DNA of 32,192 bases, from contig NZ_CAMVTE010000028.1 of the NCBI RefSeq assembly GCF_947170395.1, positions 1 through 32,192 on the forward strand. Direction: 5' to 3'. Origin of the DNA: an uncultured Methanobrevibacter sp. GTDB taxonomy: Archaea > Methanobacteriota > Methanobacteria > Methanobacteriales > Methanobacteriaceae. Positions within the stretch are counted from its first letter, which is position 1. Every line of letters starts with the position of its first letter. A program made the position numbers and the translations under genes. Below the pieces are notes generated by a model that was not told the origin of the DNA, made no database searches, and worked only from the letters and a program-made list of their open reading frames with translations. Positions 8,783-17,377 of the stretch are shown in pieces.

Positions 8783-9430
8783 ATGGATATTAAAAACAAC
8801 CTGATTTTGGCACTTGATGTTATGAGTGAAAGTGAAGCTATTGAAATTTGCGATTCAGTTAAAGAATATATCGACACGATTAAAATAGGATATCCTTTAG
8901 CACTGGCCGAAGGCCTTGAGATAATTAACAAATTAAAAGATCAATTCGGATTCAATGTAATCTGTGACTTTAAGGTAGCCGATATTGATGCCACCAATGA
9001 AAAGATCTGTGATGAAACATTCAAAGCAGGAGCCGATGCAATAATCTGCCACGGTTTTGTAGGACCCGACAGTGTTCAGGCCTGTCTTGACATGGCTGCC
9101 AAACACGAAAAGGAACTGTTTCTGCTTACTGAAATGTCTCATCCCGGAGCTAAAATGTTTTTACAGGAAAATGCTGATGCAATTGCCCAAATGGGAGTCG
9201 ATATGAACATTACCAACTTCGTTGCACCGGCAACAAGGCTTGACAGATTATCAGATATTCGCCAAATAGTAGGTGAAGATGCATTTATTATATCTCCAGG
9301 TGTTGGAAAACAGGGCGGAGACGGTAAAAAAACCCTCCAATATTCCAATGCAATTATCGTTGGACGTAGCATTTATGAATCTGAAAATCCTCAAAAATCA
9401 TGCAAAGATTTGATTAATTCACTCAATTAA
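8783..9430 (+). CDS. pyrF: orotidine 5'-phosphate decarboxylase
   Basis: Decarboxylates OMP to UMP in the last step of pyrimidine synthesis. The 215-residue TIM barrel shows the catalytic residues expected for the archaeal enzyme: Asp12 in LALDVM, Lys34 in TIKIG, and the Asp62-Lys64-Asp67 triad in CDFKVADIDATN. The phosphate site SPGVGKQGGD and the terminal IIVGRSIYES are intact. It is a single-gene unit on the plus strand, divergent from cbiM, with GATGAT just before the ATG. Identification is secure. Confidence 0.97.
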   Translation: MDIKNNLILALDVMSESEAIEICDSVKEYIDTIKIGYPLALAEGLEIINKLKDQFGFNVICDFKVADIDATNEKICDETFKAGADAIICHGFVGPDSVQACLDMAAKHEKELFLLTEMSHPGAKMFLQENADAIAQMGVDMNITNFVAPATRLDRLSDIRQIVGEDAFIISPGVGKQGGDGKKTLQYSNAIIVGRSIYESENPQKSCKDLINSLN

Positions 9431-9458
9431 AGCTAAACTATTTTAATTAAAAAAAATA

Positions 9459-9467
9459 AAAATATAA
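9459..9467 (+). promoter_or_regulatory. predicted TATA box for the DUF5654 gene
   Basis: AAAATATAA lies in an A-rich stretch about 50 nt before the ATG at 9516. The leader would be about 25 nt and contains GGAGGTGA, a near-perfect ribosome binding site. Confidence 0.4.
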
Positions 9468-9515
9468 TTGTTCTTATTATCCTTGAACATACTGGGTTAA
9501 ATGGAGGTGAAAGGT

Positions 9516-9761
9516 ATGGCATCTGAAGTAACAAAATTAATCATGGAAACAATCCTCGGATTAATTACTACTGCATTCGCATTCGTTGCAGGTTTAGCAT
9601 GGAACGACGCTATCCAAAAATTAATCGAACAGTTCATCGGATCTGGAGACGCTCTTCCAAGTTTATTCACTTACGCAATCGTAGTAACCGTTGTTGCAGT
9701 TATCGTTACTGTATTACTTGCTAGAGTAGCAGGTAAAATGGGTATTGAACTAGGAGAATAG
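9516..9761 (+). CDS. DUF5654 family small membrane protein
   Basis: An 81-residue protein with two clear membrane segments (about residues 14-28 and 45-66) separated by an acidic-flanked loop, ending in a short charged tail. It matches the general look of DUF5654 (WNDAIQKLIEQF between the helices, LLARVAGKMGIELGE at the end). An ATG at 9501 is part of the ribosome binding site GGAGGTGA and is rejected as start. The gene uses ATC, TTC and AAC codons far more than its neighbours and has its own promoter and terminator, features of strong expression. Function unknown. Confidence 0.8.
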   Translation: MASEVTKLIMETILGLITTAFAFVAGLAWNDAIQKLIEQFIGSGDALPSLFTYAIVVTVVAVIVTVLLARVAGKMGIELGE

Positions 9762-9780
9762 GAATTCTAAATTCCTTTTC
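9761..9780 (+). terminator. terminator of the DUF5654 gene
   Basis: GGAATT-CTA-AATTCC forms a 6-bp stem immediately after the stop codon, followed by TTTTC and further T-rich sequence up to the convergent gene. Confidence 0.6.
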
Positions 9781-9794
9781 TTAATTTCTTTTTT

Positions 9795-10322
9795 TCAATT
9801 CAAACTTTCAAATACAATTCCGCCACATACATAGGACAATTCAAATATTATAAAGCAAACAAACAGCCAGATGTTGAAAACACCACATAAAGCCAGCAGA
9901 AATATCACAATTTTCATTACAAAGCGATATTCGAAAAACAGATTTAAAAACTTATTTTGCGTAACATTTCCAATCAGTTCATGGCCCACTTCATCTGAAA
10001 TGGCAGCTAAAATACATATCAGCAGTATAACAACACCTAATTCAGGAATTCCGCCAATCAGCAATATGACTATAAACGTTATCAGTGTAATCAAATGGTG
10101 CAGTCCATCAACTTTCATTACAATGAAATTGCCTATTGGAATAGCTATAAAAATATATGCCGCTTCAACACTGTAAACTGCAGCCAATCCGGATGCAAGA
10201 CCACATACTACTCCAAAAACACTTGCAGAAGACAAATCATGTTTTTCATCAAATAAATCATCAGAATATTTCATGAAAAATCCTGAAATTAAAAATAATA
10301 TTGCCAAAAGAATGTAACTCAT
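9795..10322 (-). CDS. conserved polytopic membrane protein of unknown function
   Basis: A 175-residue protein that is almost entirely hydrophobic, with about six membrane segments. Two charged motifs stand out: MKYSDDLFDEKHD after the first segment and SDEVGHELIGN near residue 110, each with acidic and histidine residues that might bind metal or a phosphorylated lipid. The ATG directly follows the TAA of the deoxyhypusine synthase gene, and GTGAT inside that gene's last codons serves as ribosome binding site, so it is cotranscribed. I do not recognise the family with confidence. Confidence 0.7.
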   Translation of the reverse strand: MSYILLAILFLISGFFMKYSDDLFDEKHDLSSASVFGVVCGLASGLAAVYSVEAAYIFIAIPIGNFIVMKVDGLHHLITLITFIVILLIGGIPELGVVILLICILAAISDEVGHELIGNVTQNKFLNLFFEYRFVMKIVIFLLALCGVFNIWLFVCFIIFELSYVCGGIVFESLN

Positions 10323-11246
10323 TTAATCACTACCTATTTTATCCAATGCAGCCGCATAAATCAATGGGAAAATAACAGTAACATCACCAACGACACTTGA
10401 AAGATTGGATCCGCATCTTGCCTTTGACCAGGATTTTGCTTCCTCAAGCGGAGCTCCCCCTAAACTGCCAGCTTCGGGCCTGTCCATTGTAATCTGAATA
10501 GCTGCATCAAGACCTCCCTTGATAACATTGGAAGCCAGAGTATAATGCTTAGTCAAACCCCCACCTAAAAGTACTGCTCCTACCTTTTCGGATTCAAAGA
10601 CAATATCTGAGAGATATGGCATATCTCCGGCCGCACTTAGTGTAAAATCATGGTCCTGAGTAAAAATCCACAACTGAAGACCCAACATCGAATCGATAAT
10701 GCCCGGTGCAAAAATTGGAACGTTGTTTCTTGCTGCTGTGGCCACAAATGAATTTTCATCATCAACCAAAAGGCCAACTTCATGCAATAGCTCCTGAATT
10801 GAAATGATTTTTTTCTTTTGAGCTATTTTTTCAAAGATTTTGATGATTTCGGTTTCAAATATTGTAAAATCATCAGAACCGACATTGATATCTGCAATCC
10901 TTCCGATTCCATCAGCATTCAAATCCTCATCATCCCTTCCTTCATGGCGATAATGGGATCCTCCAAACGCTTCAACCAAATCATGAGTAATGTTTGCTCC
11001 GCTTGCAACAATCAAATCCACATGTCCATCTTTAATCATTTTTGTTACAATATTTCTCATACCGCCAGGAATCAATGGACCTCCAAGACTTAAAAATACG
11101 CTCATTTCATCGTCCTGAATCATTTCTGCTAAAATATTGCAAGCTCTTGCGACTCTGCCTGCACCTAAAACACCGGATTGGTCAAACTGATTTATCAAAT
11201 CCAGTATACTCATATCTTTATCAACGTCAATCTGTGTAACTTTCAT
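10323..11246 (-). CDS. dys: deoxyhypusine synthase
   Basis: Transfers the aminobutyl group of spermidine to a lysine of translation factor aIF5A, the first step in making (deoxy)hypusine. The 307-residue protein has the NAD-binding segments MSVFLSLGGPLIPGG and VASGANITHD, and the catalytic lysine is probably Lys233 in LLGGGLTKHYTLASN, matching the GGGxxKH motif of eukaryotic enzymes. The terminal part holds the conserved ITMDRPEAGSLGGA. It follows the HTH-CBS regulator by 21 nt. Archaeal signature gene. Confidence 0.95.
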   Translation of the reverse strand: MKVTQIDVDKDMSILDLINQFDQSGVLGAGRVARACNILAEMIQDDEMSVFLSLGGPLIPGGMRNIVTKMIKDGHVDLIVASGANITHDLVEAFGGSHYRHEGRDDEDLNADGIGRIADINVGSDDFTIFETEIIKIFEKIAQKKKIISIQELLHEVGLLVDDENSFVATAARNNVPIFAPGIIDSMLGLQLWIFTQDHDFTLSAAGDMPYLSDIVFESEKVGAVLLGGGLTKHYTLASNVIKGGLDAAIQITMDRPEAGSLGGAPLEEAKSWSKARCGSNLSSVVGDVTVIFPLIYAAALDKIGSD

Positions 11247-11267
11247 TAAATCACTTAAAAATAAAAA

Positions 11268-12182
11268 TTAATTTGTAATAATAGGGAACTGTTTTAAATT
11301 GGTAATGCTGTCAATCAGATCTGTTCTTGTGACAATTCCAAGTAAAACATTATCGTTGTCCGCTATGATTAATCTGGAAATTGATTTTTTAAGCATGACC
11401 TCAATGGCATTGGCAATTTTTAAGTCTTCATTGACAATAACGACATTTGTAGACATTAATTCCCCTACGGTTTTATCCTCATTGTCTTCGGCTACTGCCT
11501 GGACAAGGTCTGTTACTGTAAATACTCCTACAACCTTTCCGTCTTTCATTACAGGAGCACCATCAATTTCATTGTCAGTCAATTTTCTTGCGGCCTCTTT
11601 TAGTGAACAGTCCATCTTAAAGGAAATTACATCACGGCTTGCGATATCCCCAACGGTTTTTTTAGGAATGCTTCTTATTGTAGTCGTATCGACAAGCAGG
11701 ATATTATCCATATCATCACGACCCACGATTTCACCCATAACTCCAAGGTTGTTTACAGGTGTAGGTCCGATTCTTACAGTATCACCAAGATTTAAATCCT
11801 TAATGCTGCCTAAAACCTTAATTGCCGCTTCGCATTCACTAGGCTGAGGAACGCTTGTGAATTCTATTTTTGCAACAGAAATATCTTCCAGTCTTTTTCC
11901 ATTTTTATAAATAGGAACTTTTGAGTCATTGTCTGAAACCTTAATGTTCAATGAGTGATATGCTTCAATGGTCGGTTTGTATCCGCCTCTAGGACCTGGA
12001 ACTCCCTTAACCAAACCTAGGCTTCTTAAAGATTGCATTTGGTTACGTATTGTACCGGGATTCCTGTTCATTACCTCAGCAATATCTTCTCCCTTAATGG
12101 ATTTTCCATTGGAAGACTGGTATAAATTAATTAATGTTTGTAAAATTTCCTTTTGAACAGATGTTAACATGTTAATCGCCAT
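11268..12182 (-). CDS. HTH-type regulator with tandem CBS domains
   Basis: A 304-residue predicted DNA-binding regulator. Residues 5-70 form a winged helix-turn-helix (GEDIAEVMNRNPGTIRNQM, then a wing with GVPGPRGGYKPT). A middle region of about 100 residues with VRIGPTPVNNLGVMGEIVGRD is shared by methanogen CBS regulators. Two CBS motifs fill residues 180-300 (FKMDCSLKEAARKL, VFTVTDLVQAV and IVNEDLKIANAIEVM, GIVTRTDLI), likely sensing adenine nucleotides. It heads an operon with dys. The start is uncertain: a second ATG lies four codons in and neither has a strong ribosome binding site. Targets unknown; self-regulation is possible. Confidence 0.88.
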   Translation of the reverse strand: MAINMLTSVQKEILQTLINLYQSSNGKSIKGEDIAEVMNRNPGTIRNQMQSLRSLGLVKGVPGPRGGYKPTIEAYHSLNIKVSDNDSKVPIYKNGKRLEDISVAKIEFTSVPQPSECEAAIKVLGSIKDLNLGDTVRIGPTPVNNLGVMGEIVGRDDMDNILLVDTTTIRSIPKKTVGDIASRDVISFKMDCSLKEAARKLTDNEIDGAPVMKDGKVVGVFTVTDLVQAVAEDNEDKTVGELMSTNVVIVNEDLKIANAIEVMLKKSISRLIIADNDNVLLGIVTRTDLIDSITNLKQFPIITN

Positions 12183-12192
12183 CTTTATTAAC

Positions 12193-12228
12193 TAATATAT
12201 TAAGTTTTGTTTGAAATCCCTTATAAAT
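12193..12228 (-). promoter_or_regulatory. predicted promoter of the HTH-CBS operon
   Basis: TTTATAAG on the minus strand (12221-12228) predicts a start near 12195 and a leader of only about 10 nt. The palindrome TAATATATTA (12193-12202) lies exactly at the predicted start, a natural place for autoregulation, although such AT palindromes arise easily by chance. Confidence 0.35.
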
Positions 12229-12310
12229 GTTAATGATTTATAATGATATTTTCAATTAGAAAAATAAGGACATTAAACAATGTTTAAAAAAAATAAAGAA
12301 AATGAAATGA

Positions 12311-13300
12311 TTATTTAACAAGCTGTTTTAAATCATTTCTAATGATTGAAGTTGCATCGAATCCTTTGATGACATCAATCATTTCAGGGAATTTGGCTTT
12401 AGGAATCAATACATTGATTTGTGAAAAATCAGACCCCGGAGTGAGAGTAGGTTCATCAGCACAAAGTTTATTCTCAATCAGATACTTGGATACTTCTTCA
12501 ATTTTTGAATTTGCAATGTTAAATTTAACATCAAAGTATTTTTTAGCTGTTATAGCACCCAATAGCTGTTCATAAATCATTTTAGCCTTATCAATTTTCT
12601 CTTCACTGCAACTTCCACTTGCATAAAGACCTGCTGAAGAATGAAGGATTGTTTCAATCTCCTTCAATCCGGCTTTTCTTAGGCTACTTCCAGTTTGAGT
12701 ATTGTCAACAATCAGATCAGCACCTTTGGCAATATAAACTTCAGTTGCACCGTCTGAGTTAATGACCTGCACCATTTCATTATCCCCATCAGTCAATCCC
12801 CTGACTTGGACAAATGGTACTGAATCACCATACATTTCCTGATATACTTCATTTTCCATTATGAATTTCCTGGTTAAATTAGGATATTCAGTAAAACATA
12901 AAATTGGAGTTTTTCTATCTTTATTTGCTCTGAAAAAGTCAGATAAATTATCATATGGTGCTTCTTTAGGAACTGCAACAATCAAACGGGTTTTCCCATA
13001 ATCCAAATCACCTAATTTGATTGTGTTTGTTTCTCTTAAAACGGATTCCTCTTTAATCCAATCCTCACCAACAATTGCAATGTCGATGATTCCCCTGTTC
13101 AGTTCAACAGGTGTGGATTGAGGACGGGTAAGAAAAGCAGTAATGTCATCATCATTTAAGATTTCAATTTCATAAGCTTCATCACCAGGTTCATAACCTT
13201 TAACTTCATAACCTGCATCAACAAATAATTGATAAGTATTTCCTCTTTTTACATTATTTAAACTTCCTTTTGGAAGTCCTAAAATTATTTTCTCGTTCAT
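12311..13300 (-). CDS. hisG: ATP phosphoribosyltransferase, long form
   Basis: First enzyme of histidine synthesis, joining ATP and PRPP. The protein has the two-domain catalytic part ([10 protein letters not shown] at the start, [13 protein letters not shown], and PRPP loop [17 protein letters not shown]) and a C-terminal ACT-like regulatory domain of about 80 residues, so it is the long form that works without HisZ. The frame is open to 13420, but the ATG at 13300 is preferred: the homologous part starts there and TAGGTATT precedes it. That gives 329 residues, somewhat longer than the usual 285-300. It lies 67 nt after the metal ATPase, with a T-rich stretch and TATA-like sequence between. 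Confidence 0.93.
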   Translation of the reverse strand: MNEKIILGLPKGSLNNVKRGNTYQLFVDAGYEVKGYEPGDEAYEIEILNDDDITAFLTRPQSTPVELNRGIIDIAIVGEDWIKEESVLRETNTIKLGDLDYGKTRLIVAVPKEAPYDNLSDFFRANKDRKTPILCFTEYPNLTRKFIMENEVYQEMYGDSVPFVQVRGLTDGDNEMVQVINSDGATEVYIAKGADLIVDNTQTGSSLRKAGLKEIETILHSSAGLYASGSCSEEKIDKAKMIYEQLLGAITAKKYFDVKFNIANSKIEEVSKYLIENKLCADEPTLTPGSDFSQINVLIPKAKFPEMIDVIKGFDATSIIRNDLKQLVK

Positions 13301-13367
13301 ATTAATACCTAAAATAAGATTATTCGTTTTGATATTTAATGATTTTGATATTAAAAAATAAAAAAAG

Positions 13368-15413
13368 TTAGTTGTGATATGCTTCACAACTTTGTCTTTG
13401 TAATGCATGTTTGTGGGCATGCATATGCTTTACACCATTTTCAGTTACAATCTCATCGATGATTAAAACACCCTTGTGTGAATGAGTGTGTTCACCATCA
13501 TTGTGGAAATGGAAATGTGAGTGTTCCACATTCTCAGAGTCAATTTTTTTAATTGAATCATCGAATTTTCTGTCATACAATAAAGCAGCATTTAAAACTA
13601 CCAAACATGACCCTGCATTGTGAACAATAGCTCCTGTAACCGGATTTAACCATCCCAATACGGAACATACAATAGCCAATGCATTGATTGTCATTGAAAT
13701 AATGATATTTGCTTTGATTGTAAACAGTGTGGAGTTTGAAAGCTTTTTAAGATATGGTATTTTTCCGATGTCATCTCCCAGAAGTGCAATGTCAGCAGCT
13801 TCAATAGCCACGTCACTTCCAACAGATCCCATTGCCACACTTACATCAGCTGTTTTAAGTGCAGGCGCATCATTTACACCATCTCCAATCATACAGACTT
13901 TCTTGCCTTCACTTTTGAGTTTTTCAATCCATGAAAGCTTTTCTTCTGGAAGCAGATTTCCATGAACTTGACCGATTCCGACCTGTGAAGCAAAGTAATT
14001 TGCAGTTTCTGTATTATCACCTGTAAGCAATATAGTCTCGGTGTCCAAATCATGCAGACTTTTTATCATGCTTGCAGAATCTTCACGAATCACATCAGAT
14101 AAACCGACAAAACCAACAACAGCATCATTTATTGCAACGATTATTGCAGCTTTTCCTTCGTTTCTAAGTTTGTCCAGATAACTTTCATCAACATCAATAT
14201 TGTTTTCAGCTAAAAATTTGGCATTTCCCGCGTAGACTTTACCATATGAAATATTACAGCTTACACCTTTACCGGGATACATCTTAAAGTCCTGTGGCTC
14301 TTCAAGATCCATTTCCAATTCTTTTGCTTTGCTGACAATAGCTTTAGCCAATGGATGTTCACTTAATGTTTCACAGGATGCGACAGCCTTAAGCAAATCG
14401 GTTTCACTTAAATCGTCACTGACCGGAATTACATCAGATACCTGTAAATTACCGTATGTTAATGTTCCGGTCTTGTCGAATACCAATGTGTTTAAGCCAC
14501 CCAATGTTTCAAGTGCCTCACCAGATTTAATGAGCACGCCATATTTGGTTGCCTGACCGATAGCAGCCATAATTGCTGTTGGTGTTGCAAGTATCAATGC
14601 ACATGGACAGAATACTACTAAAACTGTAACTCCTCTTTCGATATCGCCTGTTATCAGCCAAGCTGCAATAGCAATAATCAATGCAACAGGAACAAGCCAT
14701 GTTGCCCATTTATCTGCAATCCTTTGGGTTGGAGCCTGCTTTTCATCAGCGGCCTTTACAAGGTCAATCAATTTCTGAAGTGATGAATTTTCACCTAAAC
14801 TGGTCGCCTTAATGTCAATTGCACCATACATATTCATGGTACCGCAGAATACCTCATCTCCAACTTCCTTATCGATTGGAAGAGACTCCCCGGTCATGAT
14901 TGATTGGTCAAGTGAACTGGTTCCTGAAATTATCTCACCATCTACAGGTACGCTTTCACCAGGAAGAATTCTTAAAGTATCGCCGATTTTAATCTCATCA
15001 ACTGATACTTCCTCTTCAACGCCGTCTACAATTCTTCTACCAGTTTGCGGAGTTAAATTGATAAGATTTCTCAAACCTTTCTTAGCTCTTTCAACTGTCC
15101 AGTCCTCAAGAAGTGCACCCAATGCCATAATCCATGCGACTTCACCTGCAGCAAAGATTTCACCAATTAAAAGTGAAGCTACCATAGCTATTGCAATCAG
15201 AAGCGCTGATGAAATCCATCGCTCACGGATTAGTCTTGTCATAGCAAGAAGCAACATTGGAATACCACTGATTATTACCGCACCCCATGCAGGGTTTAGG
15301 TAAATTGGAGTGTCAATTCCAAATATCATGAAAATAACTGCGATTACAAGAAATACAGCAGAGATGATAGTCATTTTCAAGCCAAATAAAAAATCTGTTA
15401 TCTCATCAATCAC
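13368..15413 (-). CDS. heavy-metal P1B-type ATPase
   Basis: Membrane pump exporting a soft transition metal. It has all core motifs: TGES in [14 protein letters not shown] in [14 protein letters not shown], phosphorylation site [15 protein letters not shown], and [11 protein letters not shown]. There is no N-terminal HMA domain. The last helix carries [15 protein letters not shown] rather than the DxG of ZntA, so the metal is uncertain. The C-terminal 50 residues are rich in histidine (HSHFHFH, HTHSH, HMHAHKH), probably a metal-binding tail. The frame opens at a GTG at 15422, but that GTG is part of the GGTGA ribosome binding site; the GTG at 15413 at correct spacing is preferred, giving 681 residues. 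Confidence 0.93.
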   Translation of the reverse strand: MIDEITDFLFGLKMTIISAVFLVIAVIFMIFGIDTPIYLNPAWGAVIISGIPMLLLAMTRLIRERWISSALLIAIAMVASLLIGEIFAAGEVAWIMALGALLEDWTVERAKKGLRNLINLTPQTGRRIVDGVEEEVSVDEIKIGDTLRILPGESVPVDGEIISGTSSLDQSIMTGESLPIDKEVGDEVFCGTMNMYGAIDIKATSLGENSSLQKLIDLVKAADEKQAPTQRIADKWATWLVPVALIIAIAAWLITGDIERGVTVLVVFCPCALILATPTAIMAAIGQATKYGVLIKSGEALETLGGLNTLVFDKTGTLTYGNLQVSDVIPVSDDLSETDLLKAVASCETLSEHPLAKAIVSKAKELEMDLEEPQDFKMYPGKGVSCNISYGKVYAGNAKFLAENNIDVDESYLDKLRNEGKAAIIVAINDAVVGFVGLSDVIREDSASMIKSLHDLDTETILLTGDNTETANYFASQVGIGQVHGNLLPEEKLSWIEKLKSEGKKVCMIGDGVNDAPALKTADVSVAMGSVGSDVAIEAADIALLGDDIGKIPYLKKLSNSTLFTIKANIIISMTINALAIVCSVLGWLNPVTGAIVHNAGSCLVVLNAALLYDRKFDDSIKKIDSENVEHSHFHFHNDGEHTHSHKGVLIIDEIVTENGVKHMHAHKHALQRQSCEAYHN

Positions 15414-15437
15414 ATTTTTCACCTTCTTAAAATTTAT

Positions 15438-15554
15438 AAAGTATTACTTTTTTTGGATTTATTTATATATGCAGTATTACTATTTCATAATATTTCCTTC
15501 ATATTATATAAAAGTATTACTTTTTTTAAATTCCTTTATATACTCAGTATTACT
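15438..15554. promoter_or_regulatory. duplicated operator-TATA cassette between the metal ATPase and GNAT genes
   Basis: Two 44-nt copies (15438-15481 and 15511-15554), identical at 38 of 44 positions by eye, each contain the palindrome AGTATTACT, a T-run, the TATA sequence TTTATATA and a second AGTATTACT. The four palindromes start at 15440, 15473, 15513 and 15546, spaced 33, 40 and 33 nt. Minus-strand TATA candidates (for example TTTATATAA near 15500) lie between them, so both divergent genes could be controlled. The layout suggests a repressor, plausibly metal-sensing, that covers the TATA boxes. Confidence 0.65.
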
Positions 15555-15591
15555 GAAAGGATTTTTAAGTGAAAAAACAGATAACATAATT

Positions 15592-16080
15592 ATGGAAATC
15601 AGAACCGCAACGATTGATGATTTGGATACATTATACAATATAGAGAGGGAATGCTTTCCACAATCGGAAGCTGCCAAAAGAAATGAAATTGAAGAAAGAC
15701 TGATAACCTATCCGAATCATTTCTTGGTTTTGAAAGAAAATACAAAAACAGTTTCCTTCATCAACGGATTTACAACGGATGAAAAGGATTTGAAAGATGA
15801 AATGTATGAAAATGCAAGCATGCATAATGAATCCGGCAACTGGCAAATGATTTTTGGAGTAAATACCCTTCCAGAATATAGAAAACATGGCTATGCATCC
15901 AAATTAATTAAGCAATTCATAGATAATGCAAAAAAAGAAAATCGTTTAGGTGTTGTTTTAACATGCAAACAGAATCTGGTTTCATATTATTCAAAATTCG
16001 GTTTTGGCGATGAGGGAATCAGCGAATCCAAACATGGCGGTGAGGTTTGGCATCAGATGAGATTAACATTTAAAAAATAG
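15592..16080 (+). CDS. GNAT family N-acetyltransferase
   Basis: A 162-residue acetyl-CoA-dependent acetyltransferase. It begins MEIRTATIDDLDTLYNIE, has the acetyl-CoA pyrophosphate-binding motif in PEYRKHGYASKL, and the typical end NLVSYYSKFGF. It resembles the arylalkylamine or polyamine acetyltransferase branch (ECFPQSEAA near residue 20). The open frame extends upstream to 15310 but that part is noncoding-like promoter sequence; the ATG at 15592 matches the family start, though its ribosome binding site is weak. It diverges from the metal ATPase across the operator cassette. Substrate unknown. Confidence 0.85.
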   Translation: MEIRTATIDDLDTLYNIERECFPQSEAAKRNEIEERLITYPNHFLVLKENTKTVSFINGFTTDEKDLKDEMYENASMHNESGNWQMIFGVNTLPEYRKHGYASKLIKQFIDNAKKENRLGVVLTCKQNLVSYYSKFGFGDEGISESKHGGEVWHQMRLTFKK

Positions 16081-16105
16081 TATAATTTAGAGAAAAATCT
16101 CCAAA

Positions 16106-16231
16106 TTACTCTTCATCAATTTTTTCAAAATTCATACACTTCTTAACATCCAGCAGCTGATGTTCATTGAGCTTACAGACAATCTTGTACTTGTCTCTGA
16201 CTATCAGATATTTGCAGTCATCACAAATCAC
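16106..16231 (-). CDS. 41-residue cysteine-containing small protein next to radical SAM enzyme
   Basis: A small ORF with GTG start. The ribosome binding site GAGGTGAT overlaps the end of the radical SAM gene, whose TGA lies 9 nt upstream, indicating translational coupling. The product starts with ICDDCKYLIVRDKYKIVCK and has four cysteines (CxxC at residues 3-6, then Cys19 and Cys32), with a charged C-terminus ending EKIDEE. It could be a tiny zinc-binding protein or a second peptide handled by the radical SAM enzyme. No family recognised; the coupled start and biased composition support a real gene. Confidence 0.65.
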   Translation of the reverse strand: MICDDCKYLIVRDKYKIVCKLNEHQLLDVKKCMNFEKIDEE

Positions 16232-16240
16232 TGTATCACC

Positions 16241-17377
16241 TCAAGGTTTCATTGCAAGGTCCATTATGCTAAACGGATCGCCTTCCTTTTTCTCAGCAGG
16301 AGCACCCAATCCGAATGCTGATTTGGCAAATTCCTTATTCATTCTTTTTGAAACTTCACCGAAGATTATTTTATAGGCATCACATTGTGGGTCAACCGCC
16401 TGAGGAGTCTTATGTGCCACAATTGCATTGTACGGACATCCTCCTTCACAATACTTTACAAACTTGCATTTTTTGCAGTTTTCATCCACATAATCCCTAA
16501 ATTCCTGAAGTTTTGCCCATGCCTCAGATTCCTTTAAATCATCAAAGCTTGGATTGTTGGCCACATTGCCCAAAACATATTCAGGCATTCCGACAAATCT
16601 GTAACATGGATAAATCGAACCGTCAGCACCTACTGCAAGAGTTGTTCCGATACAATCAGCAAATGTACAGAGAGTTCCCCTTCTTCTTAAAGCGGATTTG
16701 CAGATATGGTCCAAGTCCATGATTGTGAACTTGTCCAAATCATAGAGATACTTGTCCAACCAGTCAACCAGCAATTTTCCATGCTCTTCCTGGTCAAGTG
16801 CCCAAGGGTCTGCATTATCTCCCCTTAATGAAGGAAGGGCAGCATGTATTTTCAGACTCATCTGCTCATTTTTAAAGAAATCGTATAATTCATCTGAGAA
16901 GTCCTTTGAATAATCGGTTACAGTCAGAACAAAATTGATTATTAATCCCTTGGATTTTGCAAGCTCATATTTTGACATTGTCTTGTCATAGTAACCGTCT
17001 CCCCTTTGATAATCGTTTATCTCTTTTGGCCCGTCAATACTTGTACTTACAACAACATTGTATTTAACAAACAAATCAATTAGCTCATCGCTCAAAAGCC
17101 ATATATTGCTTTGAAGAGAAAATCCGTCAAGGTTTTCCAGTTTCGAGAGCTTTTCGAGTGCAGTCTTATAGAAATCATAACCTGCAAGAAGAGGTTCCCC
17201 ACCATGGAAAGTGAAGTGAACCGTATCATCTCTAAAATCATCCAGCCAAGCTATAATCTGGTCTATAATTTCAATATCCATCATTTCCTTTGTATTTTCT
17301 GAACCCCAACAGTATTTGCAGTTTGATGGACAATTAAGTGTTGGTATAATCATTACATGGAATGTCATTTTAACCAT
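16241..17377 (-). CDS. radical SAM/SPASM peptide-modifying enzyme
   Basis: A 378-residue radical SAM enzyme. The SAM-cluster motif CPSNCKYC (Cys16, Cys20, Cys23) lies in IPTLNCPSNCKYCWGSE, followed by FTFHGGEPLLAG and VSTSIDGP. The C-terminal SPASM part has CTFADCIGTTLAVGADG, GSIYPCYRF and CKKCKFVKYCEGGCPYN plus a final cysteine in DPQCDAYK, enough to bind two auxiliary clusters as in anaerobic sulfatase maturases. The N-terminus and cysteine-rich neighbours resemble methanogen peptide-modifying enzymes of the TIGR04083 type, from memory and not checked. It overlaps the upstream 69-residue gene by 8 nt. A second ATG three codons in is an alternative start. Substrate is inferred, not known. 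Confidence 0.88.
   Translation of the reverse strand: MVKMTFHVMIIPTLNCPSNCKYCWGSENTKEMMDIEIIDQIIAWLDDFRDDTVHFTFHGGEPLLAGYDFYKTALEKLSKLENLDGFSLQSNIWLLSDELIDLFVKYNVVVSTSIDGPKEINDYQRGDGYYDKTMSKYELAKSKGLIINFVLTVTDYSKDFSDELYDFFKNEQMSLKIHAALPSLRGDNADPWALDQEEHGKLLVDWLDKYLYDLDKFTIMDLDHICKSALRRRGTLCTFADCIGTTLAVGADGSIYPCYRFVGMPEYVLGNVANNPSFDDLKESEAWAKLQEFRDYVDENCKKCKFVKYCEGGCPYNAIVAHKTPQAVDPQCDAYKIIFGEVSKRMNKEFAKSAFGLGAPAEKKEGDPFSIMDLAMKP

Noticed and set aside
11299-11847. 182-residue plus-strand frame opposite the HTH-CBS gene
   Set aside because: Serine/threonine/isoleucine-rich antisense shadow with no ribosome binding site or recognisable domain.
12273-12287. TTAAAC-AAT-GTTTAA hairpin downstream of hisG
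   Set aside because: A 6-bp stem that is nearly all A-T in AT-rich spacer, without a clean T-run after it; too weak to call a terminator.
13301-13420. Upstream start for hisG at 13420
   Set aside because: The extension overlaps the 3' end of the metal ATPase gene and contains no homologous sequence.
14527-14709. 60-residue minus-strand frame with [10 protein letters not shown] inside the metal ATPase
   Set aside because: It lies in another frame of a clearly coding gene, and its cysteines are a by-product of that sequence.
15310-15591. In-frame extension of the GNAT gene to 15310
   Set aside because: The encoded part is a low-complexity Phe/Tyr/Lys stretch spanning the operator cassette and the ATPase start; family homology begins at 15592.
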